Source of the DNA: Agarophyton chilense
Lineage: Eukaryota; Rhodophyta; Florideophyceae; Gracilariales; Gracilariaceae
Assembly: GCA_030374765.1 (NCBI GenBank)
Contig: JARGXX010000098.1
Span: 310,001 to 374,000, forward strand
Length of the DNA: 64,000 bases
Reading direction: 5' to 3'
The position numbers were made by a program, and so were the translations under genes. The notes below the pieces were generated by a model. That model ran no database searches and was not told the DNA's origin. It worked only from the letters and a program-made list of their open reading frames with translations. How positions within the stretch are numbered: the first letter of the stretch is position 1; each line of letters starts with the position of its first letter. Shown here in pieces: positions 46,218 to 55,171 of the stretch.

Positions 46218-47297
46218 ATGTCGATGAGCGCAGCGACTGCGGGTGCGGCGGGCGCGACGGGCGCGGCGTCGCCGCCAGCAGACGCCGAGTGTGCGACCAC
46301 CGCAGCCGTGGTGGCGGCAGCGGCGGCCGGAGCGCAAGAATGCGCCGCCGCTTTGTTGCAGCAAAACCAGCAACAGTGCGCAACAAGAGGCGCGCGGGCG
46401 GCATCGTCGCTGCCGCGCGCACTGGACGCAGTGGACAAGCTGGTGGCGCAACTGGCGCGCCAGCGTCGCCGCGTGGTGTTCTTCCTGGACTATGACGGCA
46501 CGCTGTCGCCCATCGTGGAGGACCCGGAGCGTGCAGTGCTGCCTGAAGAAACGCGACACGCGTTGCGCATGATCTCGTCGCGCTTCACAACGGCCATTGT
46601 GTCGGGTCGTTCCAAGGACAAAGTACGCGCGCTGGTGGACGTGCGCGGGCTTATCTACGCCGGGTCGCACGGCTTCGACATCGAGGCGCCACACGGAGAC
46701 GTGTCACATCGCGTGGCAGCGGAGTTTGTGCCCAAGCTACGCGCGGCACGCGGCGAACTCACACGCGCGGCGCGCTCGCTGCAGGGCGCCACGGTGGAGG
46801 ACAACCTGTTGGCTGTGTCTTTCCATTATCGACGGTGCGCGGCGCAGTGCGCGGGCGAGGTACGCGAGTTGGCGGAGCGCGTGGCCAGACAGCACGGGCT
46901 GCGACTGACGCACGGCAAGAAGGTGTACGAGCTGCGGCCGCAAATCGACTGGCATAAGGGCAAGGCCGTCGAGTATTTGCTGCGCGTGTTGCAGCTGGAG
47001 GGCGCGCACGTGCTGCCCATCTACATCGGCGACGATACCACGGACGAGGATGCCTTCAGCGTGTTGCGCGCGCGCGGACTGTCCATTGTGGTGGACGACG
47101 GAGCCGCGCCGCGCTCCACCATGGCCGACCTTCGTCTGCACGATCCGGACGAGGTGTGCCGCTTCCTGTTGCGCTTTGCCGACGACGCGCTGGCCGAAGC
47201 GCAGCTGCAGCACGTGGCGCCGACGCGTCGCGACCGCTCCCCACATTCTCTCCCTCTCCCTCATCCTCTTCTTCATCATCGTCATTCTCCTCAGTAA
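46218..47297 (+). CDS. Trehalose-6-phosphate phosphatase
   Basis: A 359-residue HAD-superfamily phosphatase that removes phosphate from trehalose-6-phosphate to give trehalose. Motif I is FFLDYDGTLSPIVEDPE (nucleophile D91 and general acid D93). The motif II region is AIVSGRS (about 127-132), and SHGFDIE follows at 150-156 as in plant and bacterial TPPs. The DWHKGKAV block (about 244-251) contributes the conserved Lys. The metal-binding motif is YIGDDTTDEDAF (269-280). I chose the ATG at 46,218 because everything upstream is Arg/Pro-rich low complexity; a start at 45,903 would give 464 residues. Residues 1-60 are Ala/Gln-rich and may be a leader. No TPS domain is fused. The 3' end overlaps the convergent methyltransferase by seven bases. 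Confidence 0.9.
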   Translation: MSMSAATAGAAGATGAASPPADAECATTAAVVAAAAAGAQECAAALLQQNQQQCATRGARAASSLPRALDAVDKLVAQLARQRRRVVFFLDYDGTLSPIVEDPERAVLPEETRHALRMISSRFTTAIVSGRSKDKVRALVDVRGLIYAGSHGFDIEAPHGDVSHRVAAEFVPKLRAARGELTRAARSLQGATVEDNLLAVSFHYRRCAAQCAGEVRELAERVARQHGLRLTHGKKVYELRPQIDWHKGKAVEYLLRVLQLEGAHVLPIYIGDDTTDEDAFSVLRARGLSIVVDDGAAPRSTMADLRLHDPDEVCRFLLRFADDALAEAQLQHVAPTRRDRSPHSLPLPHPLLHHRHSPQ

Positions 47298-48283
47298 AGT
47301 CGCAGCAGCCGCCGCAACTCGCAGCGCGCCCCCCGCCCGCACAGCCGCCACAGTCGCCCCAGCCGCGCGCGAACGCCCCGCGTCAGCAACGCGCGTCGCA
47401 CCAGTATCACGTCCGTCTGCAGCCAGCGGAAGCCGCCGCGCCGCTGCGCGTCGCACAGCCACGCGCTCCACGCCCCCAGCTTACGTCCCCTCTGTCCCCG
47501 TCGCCCCTCCGCCACAAAGCTACGTCGCACCAACGGCACCTCCGTCGCCGCGCTCTCCGCGTCGCGCTCTGTCATGCCCCACGGCGCAAAGTCGAATGCT
47601 GCAAAGTCCTTGCGCAAAAGCTCCAGCAACTCACCCCCGCGCGCGTTGCACGCAATCATCTCCACCCACACCGACGCCACCGCGCGCGTCGCCAGCAACC
47701 GCTCTGCCCCGCGCACCACCGCCAGTTCGTCGCCCTGCACGTCCACCGACAGCACCGCCAGCCGCTGCCCGTCGCGCACTACGTTGTCCACGCGCCCCAC
47801 GCGCACCGTCTCGAGCACGCGCGCGTTGTCATAGCGCACCTCCATCGCGCCGCGCGACGCGTTTCCCGCCGCCATGTGCTCCACTTGCAGCCGCCAGTGC
47901 GCGTTTTGCGGCAGCGTCGCTACGCGCCGCACGTGCTTCGCAAACTTGGTTGCCGCCTCAAACGCAAATACGCGGAAGCCGGCGTGTGCTAGCGCGAACG
48001 CCTCGCCGCCCCACTCCACGCCCACGATCGCCGCCCCGTCCCCATGCGCCCGGAACAGCTGCGCCAGCGCCACCTTCATCGCGTCCGAGTGGAACGCGTA
48101 GTGCGACAGCGCTTGCCGCTGCAGCACCGTCCCCATGTACCCCATCCCAGGTATCGGCTCGGGTGCGATCGCCGCCAACACCGCCGCCGCCAGCACCACC
48201 GTCAGCACCCCCAATGCCGCCCTCGCCGTACGCCGCCTCATTGCCGCTGTCTTGCCGATCGTCCTCATCGCCGCGGTCGCCAT
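47291..48283 (-). CDS. FkbM-type SAM-dependent methyltransferase, membrane-anchored
   Basis: A 330-residue protein. An N-terminal hydrophobic helix (ALGVLTVVLAAAVLAAIA, about 23-40) after a basic stretch suggests a signal anchor into the secretory system. The Rossmann-type SAM fold starts at AAIVGVEWGGEAFALAHAGF (85-104) with the acidic end FAFEA. LSVDVQGDELAVVRGAERLL (178-197) is the typical FkbM block. FkbM enzymes O-methylate sugars and other small molecules; the substrate here is unknown, but sulfated polysaccharide methylation would fit a red alga (inference). The C-terminus is Arg/Leu-rich. It is convergent with the phosphatase (stops overlap by 7 bp) and divergent from the HCF173-like gene, 168 bases away. 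GC content is high. Confidence 0.8.
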   Translation of the reverse strand: MATAAMRTIGKTAAMRRRTARAALGVLTVVLAAAVLAAIAPEPIPGMGYMGTVLQRQALSHYAFHSDAMKVALAQLFRAHGDGAAIVGVEWGGEAFALAHAGFRVFAFEAATKFAKHVRRVATLPQNAHWRLQVEHMAAGNASRGAMEVRYDNARVLETVRVGRVDNVVRDGQRLAVLSVDVQGDELAVVRGAERLLATRAVASVWVEMIACNARGGELLELLRKDFAAFDFAPWGMTERDAESAATEVPLVRRSFVAEGRRGQRGRKLGAWSAWLCDAQRRGGFRWLQTDVILVRRALLTRGVRARLGRLWRLCGRGARCELRRLLRLY

Positions 48284-48363
48284 CGCGAGACCGCAGTCTC
48301 AGAAGCAACACCAAAAAATCTCAACTCTGTAAATTTGACTCCAACCGCGCTGTATCCCCCGCC

Positions 48364-48370
48364 TTTAAAA
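48364..48370 (+). promoter_or_regulatory. TATA-like element of the HCF173-like gene
   Basis: TTTAAAA about 80 bases before the chosen ATG (48,452), within the 168-base gap shared with the divergent methyltransferase. Pyrimidine-rich DNA follows, as expected of a short 5' leader. Confidence 0.4.
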
Positions 48371-48451
48371 ACTCTCAATCTCCCTCACAGCTTCCGCCTC
48401 CGTCTCCAACAGCACTCACCTTCACTTCACTCGAAACCCCCCCACGTACCA

Positions 48452-50176
48452 ATGTTGCTCTTCCTCACTCCCGTCAACCCGCTCTCCGCCCGCCGCGGCG
48501 GTCTCACCCTCCCGCTCCGCGCTACAGCTCCGCGCCGTCCGCCGCCCGCGCCGCCCGCGCCGTCAACCCCAGTCATGGCCTCGGAACAAACCCAGCCGTG
48601 GCCCCTCTCGCGATTTCTGCGCACCGCCATGTTCTACTCCCCACTAGGCAAAATGCTGCGCCCCGGCGGACCGGATCCGGTCGCCGACTTCCGCCGCCGC
48701 GCCAGAAAGCTCGTCAACAGCGCCAGGCGCCCCGTTTACCTCGTCACCGGCGCCAACGGTGGCTCCGGCCGCCGCGTCGTGCGCAACCTGCTGCGCCTCG
48801 GTAAAAAGGTCCGCGCCCTCACCAGGGATCGCGACCGTCTCATCGACGCCCTGCTCATGGTCGGCGTTGATGCTGTTGAACAGGAGACTAGCGGCAATCT
48901 GCACATTTTCGTTTCTGACCTCTACAACGTCAGAGAGGAGCTTTTTGAAGACGTCGTCGCTATCGCCAGCTGCACCGGCACCAGGGTGGGGCCTCAGGAC
49001 GACCCGGATCGCTCCAAGTACTTTCAGGGCGTCCAATTCTACCCCCCGCTCATTCTCGACGACATCCCGGAAAACGTAGAATATCGCGGCGTCAAGAACC
49101 TGGTCGAAGCCGCCCGAAAACATTTTGACTCCATCAACAAGGTCGAGACCGTCCCGCTTCTCGACATTAACGATATGGAAAAGGTCAAAGCCCAGTGGGG
49201 TGAACTGGATGATGTCGTCATGGGAGGCGTCAGCAGCAGCAATCTCACCGTACAAGACGACCAGCTCATCTTTTTTGGAGTCGTGTCCACGGCCAACAGA
49301 GGCGGCTTTACATCCGTCCGCACCGTCGCCTTTGACACCCCTATGGACCTCAGCGACTACAACGGCATTGATCTCAGAGTTAAGGGAGACGGCCAGAGTT
49401 ACAAGCTCATCGTTCGATGTGACCAAAACTGGGATGGCGTTTCTTATTCTTACACCTTTCCCACCGTAAAAGACGTCTGGGAAGAGGTTCGTATTCCCTT
49501 CACCGAGTTCCTCACCGTGTTCCGTGCCAAGATTTTGAGAAGCGGCAAGCCCATCAACCCGAAACGCATCTTTGTCTTCCAGATCATGCTCAGTAAGTTT
49601 GAATACGATGGAGAGCTCAACGACAATTTCAAGCCCGGAAACTTCGAGCTTTGCATTAGTTCCATCAGCGCCTTCAAAGAACCAGAAAGTGCCCGATGTC
49701 CCAAGATAGTGCACATCGGCTCGGCCGCCACCACACGCCCCCTTCGCACCGATGAGCAATTCGACGAAGTGCCACCGGCTGTCAAGCTCAATGAGCAGCT
49801 TGGGTGCCTTCTGAACTGGAAACTGGCCGGCGAGGACTCCGTGCGCATTTCGGGCGTGCCGTACTGCATTCTCCGACCCACGGCCTTGACGGAGGAAGAA
49901 ACCGTGGGGCTCGACCGTCTTGTGTTTGACCAGGGCGACAACATTACCGGACGCGTCGGTCGTGATGATGTTGCTGATTTGATCGTTAAGGCGTTTAACA
50001 CCCCACAATTGACAAATGTAACAGCAGAGGTTACCATTGCTGAGGACGATGTGCACAGTTTGGATGCTGCTGAGCAACGATTCCAGCAACTCAAGCCCGA
50101 CCAAGAAGAGACCCGATCGTATGCTCCGTTTCCTTACGTTCCGGAAGGTAGCCCCTCCCAAACGACCGCCGTTTAG
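48452..50176 (+). CDS. HCF173-like SDR/CIA30 protein, probably plastid
   Basis: 574 residues from ATG 48,452; the frame is open further upstream, but that part is antisense to the methyltransferase. The first 45 residues are rich in Arg, Ala, Pro and Ser with almost no acid, like an organelle transit peptide. An atypical short-chain dehydrogenase fold begins at PVYLVTGANGGSGRRVVRNL (94-113; TGxxGxxG nucleotide-binding loop). A CIA30 domain is inserted at about 235-420 (QWGELDDVVMGGVSSSNL, RGGFTSVRT, YKLIVRCDQNWDGVSY). The SDR part resumes at GVPYCILRPTALTEEE and GRVGRDDVADLIVKAF. This SDR-CIA30-SDR order is that of plant HCF173, which is needed for psbA mRNA translation in the chloroplast. 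Function by homology only. Convergent with endonuclease V. Confidence 0.8.
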   Translation: MLLFLTPVNPLSARRGGLTLPLRATAPRRPPPAPPAPSTPVMASEQTQPWPLSRFLRTAMFYSPLGKMLRPGGPDPVADFRRRARKLVNSARRPVYLVTGANGGSGRRVVRNLLRLGKKVRALTRDRDRLIDALLMVGVDAVEQETSGNLHIFVSDLYNVREELFEDVVAIASCTGTRVGPQDDPDRSKYFQGVQFYPPLILDDIPENVEYRGVKNLVEAARKHFDSINKVETVPLLDINDMEKVKAQWGELDDVVMGGVSSSNLTVQDDQLIFFGVVSTANRGGFTSVRTVAFDTPMDLSDYNGIDLRVKGDGQSYKLIVRCDQNWDGVSYSYTFPTVKDVWEEVRIPFTEFLTVFRAKILRSGKPINPKRIFVFQIMLSKFEYDGELNDNFKPGNFELCISSISAFKEPESARCPKIVHIGSAATTRPLRTDEQFDEVPPAVKLNEQLGCLLNWKLAGEDSVRISGVPYCILRPTALTEEETVGLDRLVFDQGDNITGRVGRDDVADLIVKAFNTPQLTNVTAEVTIAEDDVHSLDAAEQRFQQLKPDQEETRSYAPFPYVPEGSPSQTTAV

Positions 50177-50810
50177 GGCTGCCACATCACTAAACCAATG
50201 GCCTTTCCTGTTCTGTACAACCTGAAGAGTCTTTATCTACTTGCAAAAAACGACTCTAATTTTGTTTGCTTCCCGTATCGGAAATGAGCGACAGTGTTAT
50301 CGCTTTTCCTGTCATGTGTCTGTGTTGCTAATCAGATGGCACCTGATTTTCTATCTTCGGCGGCTTGGCTGCATTAAACCTAGACGCCGCCCGCGCCTTC
50401 ATCCGAATGTTCCTTTTATGAAAAACCGTAGCGCTACTCGAGCAACTCTTGGGTAACTAGAATCATTCAGCACATCCAATTGAACCACAACTTCCTTCTT
50501 TTGCGCAGCATCGCGACATAGTGTTGCGTTCCGTGAGCCCAGCCCAAGGCTTCTTTTGCGTAGGAATGCAGTGCCTGTGGACGTATGATTCTGCGATCTT
50601 ATGCAGAGTGCTGTGCTGCCGGGATGAACGACTCGCTTGGGACGGCGGGAGAAAAGCCTGTCTTCGCATGTAACCTATTTGGGTCCATAAATTACAACAT
50701 TCTGGCGCCTGGAAAAGGTGCCAAGTGAAAGGAACAGAACAGTTTCGCAACACGTCGACGAGCATCTTTTTCTTCAGATTTGCTCCTCAACTTCTCTTTC
50801 AGGGCTGTTT
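50177..50810. other. Intergenic region between two convergent genes
   Basis: 634 bases between the 3' ends of the HCF173-like and endonuclease V genes. A 100-codon minus frame (50,463-50,765) has no motif I recognise. It probably contains both terminators and untranslated 3' ends. Confidence 0.5.
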
Positions 50811-51791
50811 TCATGGGTTGGAAAATCGGTAGTCACTAGTGTGCTTCGACGATGTGAACTGCTCTTTTTTGAACAAGTCGTTTTTCTCACCCCTGAGAAA
50901 AGCTCGGGAGTGCATGTCTGCGAATCGGACAGGGGACGGTACTCGATAGTCACAAAGGGCAACAACAAGACGGGCTGAAGTCGGCAGAGATACTCTGTGG
51001 CCTACCGAAACGTAGATTGGTTTGCTTTCCGCGTTTCCAGTCAAAATCGCCTTTCCCCACACGAACCCACTCTTTCCAATCACATCGACTCCCTTTGGCC
51101 CACTGGAGGCTGCCTGCTCGCGCAGGATGCTGTCCTCGAGGCCGTCAACGTAGAGCAAACTCTTAGACACCCCGATGCATGGAATATCCTCACTCACTCC
51201 GACGTGGCATGCGAGACCAGCCTTGCGCGGATGCAGGACACCATTCCCATCAACCAACAAACAATCAATGCTTCTACGAACCTGCGGAGGAAGTTGTCTT
51301 AAAAGGGTGGATACGACTGGGCCCTCTCGAAACCCCAAGAAGGTTGGTATGTATGGTTGTGCCATAGTAACCTCGCATGACTTTGAAAACACAAGCTCAT
51401 GAGAAGAGTCTGAAAAAAGCTTCACAACTGTGACAGTTCCAATCGCCAAGTCTTCGCTGGTGGAAAACGATACATCAGCTCCAGCCACGAACAAGTCCCT
51501 GTCAGCCTCGAATCCGTCTGGTGAGAAGTAACGACCCCAGCCGTTATTGTCATCGGTGCAATCGACGCTCTTCGCTATTTCTTCCTCGGCTGCTATCCAT
51601 GAATACAACAGTGATACTTTGTCCTGACTGCCTGAACTCATTCGAGAAAGACGCGCTGAAATTAAGTTCCGGTGATACTGTTGGCGGATGCACAAAGAGG
51701 TGAAAACAACGGGGCGCGAGGAAACCCTTGTGAGATAGCTACGCACACTTGCAAGTAATGGCGTAGCGCTTCGGAAGCGTGATGTCCTCAT
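50811..51791 (-). CDS. Endonuclease V (deoxyinosine 3' endonuclease family)
   Basis: A 326-residue protein with the full endonuclease V core. VAGADVSF (102-109) supplies the first catalytic Asp (D106). PYIPTFLGFREGP (146-158) is the hallmark strand. CLLVDGNGVLHPRKAGLACHVGV (177-199) holds the second Asp (D181) and the His/Arg/Lys residues. CIGVSKSLL (205-213) and PIYVSVGHRVSL (about 257-268) follow. The family cleaves near inosine in DNA or RNA. Residues 1-50 are basic, Ser-rich and acid-free, which suggests mitochondrial or plastid targeting; M51 (MSSGS) could give a second, untargeted form. The C-terminal 35 residues are a basic extension beyond the core. Intronless, convergent with the HCF173-like gene. 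Confidence 0.88.
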   Translation of the reverse strand: MRTSRFRSATPLLASVRSYLTRVSSRPVVFTSLCIRQQYHRNLISARLSRMSSGSQDKVSLLYSWIAAEEEIAKSVDCTDDNNGWGRYFSPDGFEADRDLFVAGADVSFSTSEDLAIGTVTVVKLFSDSSHELVFSKSCEVTMAQPYIPTFLGFREGPVVSTLLRQLPPQVRRSIDCLLVDGNGVLHPRKAGLACHVGVSEDIPCIGVSKSLLYVDGLEDSILREQAASSGPKGVDVIGKSGFVWGKAILTGNAESKPIYVSVGHRVSLPTSARLVVALCDYRVPSPVRFADMHSRAFLRGEKNDLFKKEQFTSSKHTSDYRFSNP

Positions 51792-52010
51792 GGACGGCTC
51801 TGTGTCATCAGGTCACGCACGGAGAGAAGATTTTACTCGTAGAATTTGCCATTTCAATGAATCTTCAATAAAACATGTTGGTTGGTACAGTTACAGCATA
51901 TTCTTGAACCACATCCGTATCTCGGCAATCCTCCGCCACAGATTGCCTATCGACCACTTTCTCTGGCTCCAATTGTTGAACTTCCATTTCCACATTTGAT
52001 CCAAAAACCT
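51792..52010. other. Promoter-side region of endonuclease V
   Basis: No gene is seen. The DNA becomes AT-rich, and the decayed transposase begins just beyond. Confidence 0.4.
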
Positions 52011-52013
52011 GCA

Positions 52014-53040
52014 CGTGGAAATTTGCTTCAATAATGGCGGAATTAATTTTCGGCGCAGATCGTGGCTACAGACATCAAAAAGCAATCAAACTCCTAAATG
52101 AAAGGCTTAGAGCTACTGTTCTTGGAACTCACGAACGGTCTCTGGATTATCCGTCTATCTTTGGCGATGGACGCAAACGTCAAAAGTTGCAATAAGTGAG
52201 AAAGGCTGTCGTGCCATATACTCCGCTCGACGGAAACCAAAGACGGCATCTGGGTGCCCAATAGAAGCTGTCGTATATTGCGAAAGCTACAACGGACGCG
52301 TGGCATCTGTATATCATAATAATGATACTTTGTTTAGGGCCTCGAAGTTTACTTCGGTACCAAAAACTGGGTACAAGCATACAAATGGGCGTGAGCAGCT
52401 TAAAGAATTTCATCGAGTATTTGAGAGGAAGGAGGAGCACAATACCTGTTCGGAAATCGACAATACAGGAGGGTTCTATTTATCGCGCTTGAAGGTAGCC
52501 CAGGTGATGACCGGCTTTGACGAAGTGACTTTATTGCAATCAGAAGAACCTGGGTGGTTCTAAGCCAGGGCCTTCCAGTTCACATGTCGCACAACGAAAA
52601 ACTTTATTCGCGCCCTTGCAGAAAATGTTGAAGTTAGTTTTCGTCCCCTTGCCGATATAATGCGTGGAAAATCTACTGGTTGTTGTAAAATGAAAGTTTC
52701 TGAGAACGCTACAGAAGCCGTTACACGTTTGGAGCTGCGATTAAAAGCTTTGTGTCACGTTCTAAAAATTCGAACATCTTCCGCCCTGACGAAAAATGAT
52801 TACGAAGATACGCATGCATTTTTGTTATCTTAAAGTGCAATGGCGCTAAATTCCAATACAAAGGCCGACTGAATGACAGAAATGAGTAGTATCAGGCGTT
52901 CGCTTTCTAGTTCACTACGAAAATCGCAAGTCGTCGAGAAATTTATACAACTGCAAGCCGATATTAAAACGGGAGAAGTTTTCTTGAAAGACAAAACAAC
53001 TGAATCTTAATGTCCGAAGTAGCAACTGAAAAAAGAATTC
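52014..53040 (+). pseudogene. Decayed DDE-type transposase, superfamily unassigned
   Basis: Plus-strand reading with one shift at about 52,190: FGADRGYRHQKAIKLLNERL, VLGTHERSLDYPSIFGDGR, then ISEKGCRAIYSARRK, CPIEAVVYCESYNGRVASVY, and 52,300-52,563 (SKFTSVPKTGYKHTNG, REQLKEFHRVFERK). ADRGY followed by an [I/V]GT strand and an aromatic-rich helical end is the pattern of the second catalytic Asp region in several DDE transposases. Later frames to 53,040 carry helical remnants with several stops. No N-terminal half or inverted repeats were found. Confidence 0.4.
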
Positions 53041-53094
53041 TTCAATGAAACACGTGTGTAGATGGCATCACCCTAGTTCTTTGACAAAAATACC

Positions 53095-53430
53095 GTGACA
53101 AACTGGCTTCCAAGCAATTTAAAAGGGGCCACAATCCAATACACGGTTGACTACATACGAAAAGTGGGGTTGATCTCTTCGAGATTTGATAAAATGGTTT
53201 CAGACAGTTTCGATGCGTTGCTGGCATACACGGGTAAAGAAAAGGATCGTTTTATCTTTGTAGTTGAGGTAAATTCAATGACTGCACTCCGTACCATTGA
53301 GGCTACCACAAATTTGCGGAGCAGGTGCGGTTTCTTTTCTATTGTGACTAAAGTTGGCAGAAGTGAGGATGCGCTAAAGGTGTTCCACGAATTGATACCT
53401 TCTACTGTCGTACAGTGGCAGAAAGGCTGA
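53095..53430 (+). CDS. Unrecognised 111-codon ORF
   Basis: An open plus frame of mixed, protein-like composition (DYIRKVGLISSRFDKMV, KDRFIFVVEVNSMTALR) downstream of the decayed transposase. The frame is open from about 53,041 in part. No family recognised. Either the tail of the transposon's coding region or an unrelated remnant. Confidence 0.25.
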   Translation: MTNWLPSNLKGATIQYTVDYIRKVGLISSRFDKMVSDSFDALLAYTGKEKDRFIFVVEVNSMTALRTIEATTNLRSRCGFFSIVTKVGRSEDALKVFHELIPSTVVQWQKG

Positions 53431-54961
53431 CCTTGAAGGTGTCCGAGGCACTCCGCTGACCTTGTAGGTGATCGGTGCGAGGAATCATCGGCCACGTAAC
53501 TCCGGGCGAGCAACCATCCAGGTGTTGTCAGCCACGTATATTGTTGACATGTACCTTTTGGATGAGTAATTGTTAGTGATAGTAATTATAATTATGCGTA
53601 TTTTAGTACAGTAGTTGAGTGGCCACCTGGCACTGTAGCCAGTGCTGGCCAGGTCTCTGGCACTAGGTCAGAGACCGTTCCTTGCTGGCACCTCCCGGGT
53701 GATCTGGAAAGTGCAGTCCACTGCATATAGGGAACTGCACCTCCCCCATCCTTATCTGATAAAGGCAGGCATCACTTGGTGAAGGACGATGCCCTTCAAG
53801 GGGGTTCCATCCCAGGACTTAGAAGTTTCGCTCGATTGAGGACTAGCTTGGGCTATGACACAACTATACCGCTATTCGGTGCCGACGGCCGGTTAGAACC
53901 GGAGGTGCACACTGGTGGAACACGTGGACTGCACGGATGGCGACGCTCGAGTACGAGGCGTGCCACACGTGGCCCGGACTGTACCTAATGGTTAGTATTA
54001 TTTAGTAATTTTTAGTATTTATTTAGCTACGCTATCGCTATTTAGTGTGGAGCAAAACCCGGCGACGGGAAGTGCTTTCAAGGTGTTCGAAGCCTTGCTC
54101 CCTGGGGGAGGCAGACTCAGAGACAGAGCCCTCCGTTCCACCCGTAGTGTGGGGTGTAACTCCCACGGGGGATTCCGGCAGTACCGACGGAGGTGAGGGG
54201 TAGAAACCGTTGGATCGGGAATGGGTATGGGTATCCCAAAGAATGGGGGAAAATCCGGCGAAGAGGAAAAACGGGGCGAGGGTCGGGCACTAACAGGCAC
54301 CGGACCCGAGAACCAGAAAAGGGGCGAAACAACAAAAGAAACCCAATACAGGGGCGAAAACCTGTCCTCGAAAGGAAACACAAAAAGCACGCAACAAGTA
54401 AGCAGAACCCCCACGGGGTATCGTGCACGCAGGTCGTCTGAGCGGTCCCAAGGGGGTGGTTGCACGGAACCCAAACGTGGGCACTCTCCAAGTGGAGTCG
54501 TGTCCCTACGCAGGCGTTGCTAACCAGAGCCCGCTCTGGGTTGTAAGGCCGAAACGATGGCGACGAAGAACCTCTAAAGGTATCGAAGACCAACCTTGGT
54601 TACCATTTACTCTGAGCTTCGGACTGTCAGATCTCATCTCCCTAAGTAGGGCCCACTAACTAAACTCTACAGTAGTGCACACCTGCTCAGGGCCATACAC
54701 GTGGAGATCCCACTGTCAGGGCCCAAAAGTCCAACGTTCTAACAAATATCCGAAAATCGGTGCCAAAATTAAGCCACGTGTATCACGGGGCCAATCCAAC
54801 CATGGACCATCCGAATTGTCACTTCATAGGCGAACTCTAACCAGAAAACAGTGCCACCTCAGCACACCTTAGAGGGGATCATAGTCATAACCCTCGGAGG
54901 GCTCAATCCTCATTCTATGAGTTGCATCTTCAAGTATCCCCTAACTGGGCGTTGCTCTACA
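53431..54961 (-). repeat. 3' LTR of element C (outer boundary not resolved)
   Basis: The inner edge is clear: on the minus strand the polypurine tract AAGGAGGGGGAGA is followed by TGTAGAGCAACG at 54,961, a standard LTR start. The other LTR is outside the window, so the outer end cannot be fixed; it should lie between about 53.4 and 54.3 kb. A possible polyadenylation signal (AATAAA on the minus strand) is at 54,018-54,023. Frames inside it (for example 54,019-54,593 on the minus strand) are treated as non-coding. Confidence 0.5.
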
Positions 54962-54974
54962 TCTCCCCCTCCTT
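54962..54974 (-). other. Polypurine tract of element C
   Basis: The minus strand reads TTAAGGAGGGGGA against the LTR start. The same TTAAGGAGGGGG string occurs at 1744-1757 in A1, just after the chromodomain stop. Confidence 0.75.
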
Positions 54975-55171
54975 AAGACGAGGAAGAACATTCCGAGCCG
55001 TGGGTGTCTCGCTTTCCGGTCACTATACATACTTCTCTCCCAATGGGGTCCTTCACCACTTCTGAGGATCGCCACAAAACCGGCACATCGGTACAACTTT
55101 CTTCTACTCCTCCGACTTTCGGCGATAAGCAACTTCTCGCAACAGCAGTCTCAACCAGCCCTCTCAAGGGA

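Noticed and set aside
46095-46694. 199-codon minus frame over the phosphatase
   Set aside because: Shadow of the phosphatase. Arg/His-rich with no motif.
48044-48451. Longer N-terminus for the HCF173-like protein
   Set aside because: The frame is open, but this part is the complement of the methyltransferase N-terminus and His/Arg/Pro low complexity. A TATA-like box and pyrimidine-rich leader precede ATG 48,452.
47050-48804. 584-codon plus frame rich in Pro, Ala and Arg
   Set aside because: It lies antisense to the FkbM methyltransferase and overlaps the phosphatase in another frame. Composition is that of GC-rich antisense DNA.
48644-50185. 513-codon open frame on the minus strand
   Set aside because: It is the complement of the HCF173-like gene, which has clear domains on the plus strand. 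The minus frame is a codon-bias shadow.
54019-54593. Minus frames of 151-158 codons
   Set aside because: They lie inside the presumed 3' LTR of element C, overlap each other in different frames and have Phe/Pro/Ser-rich composition without motifs.
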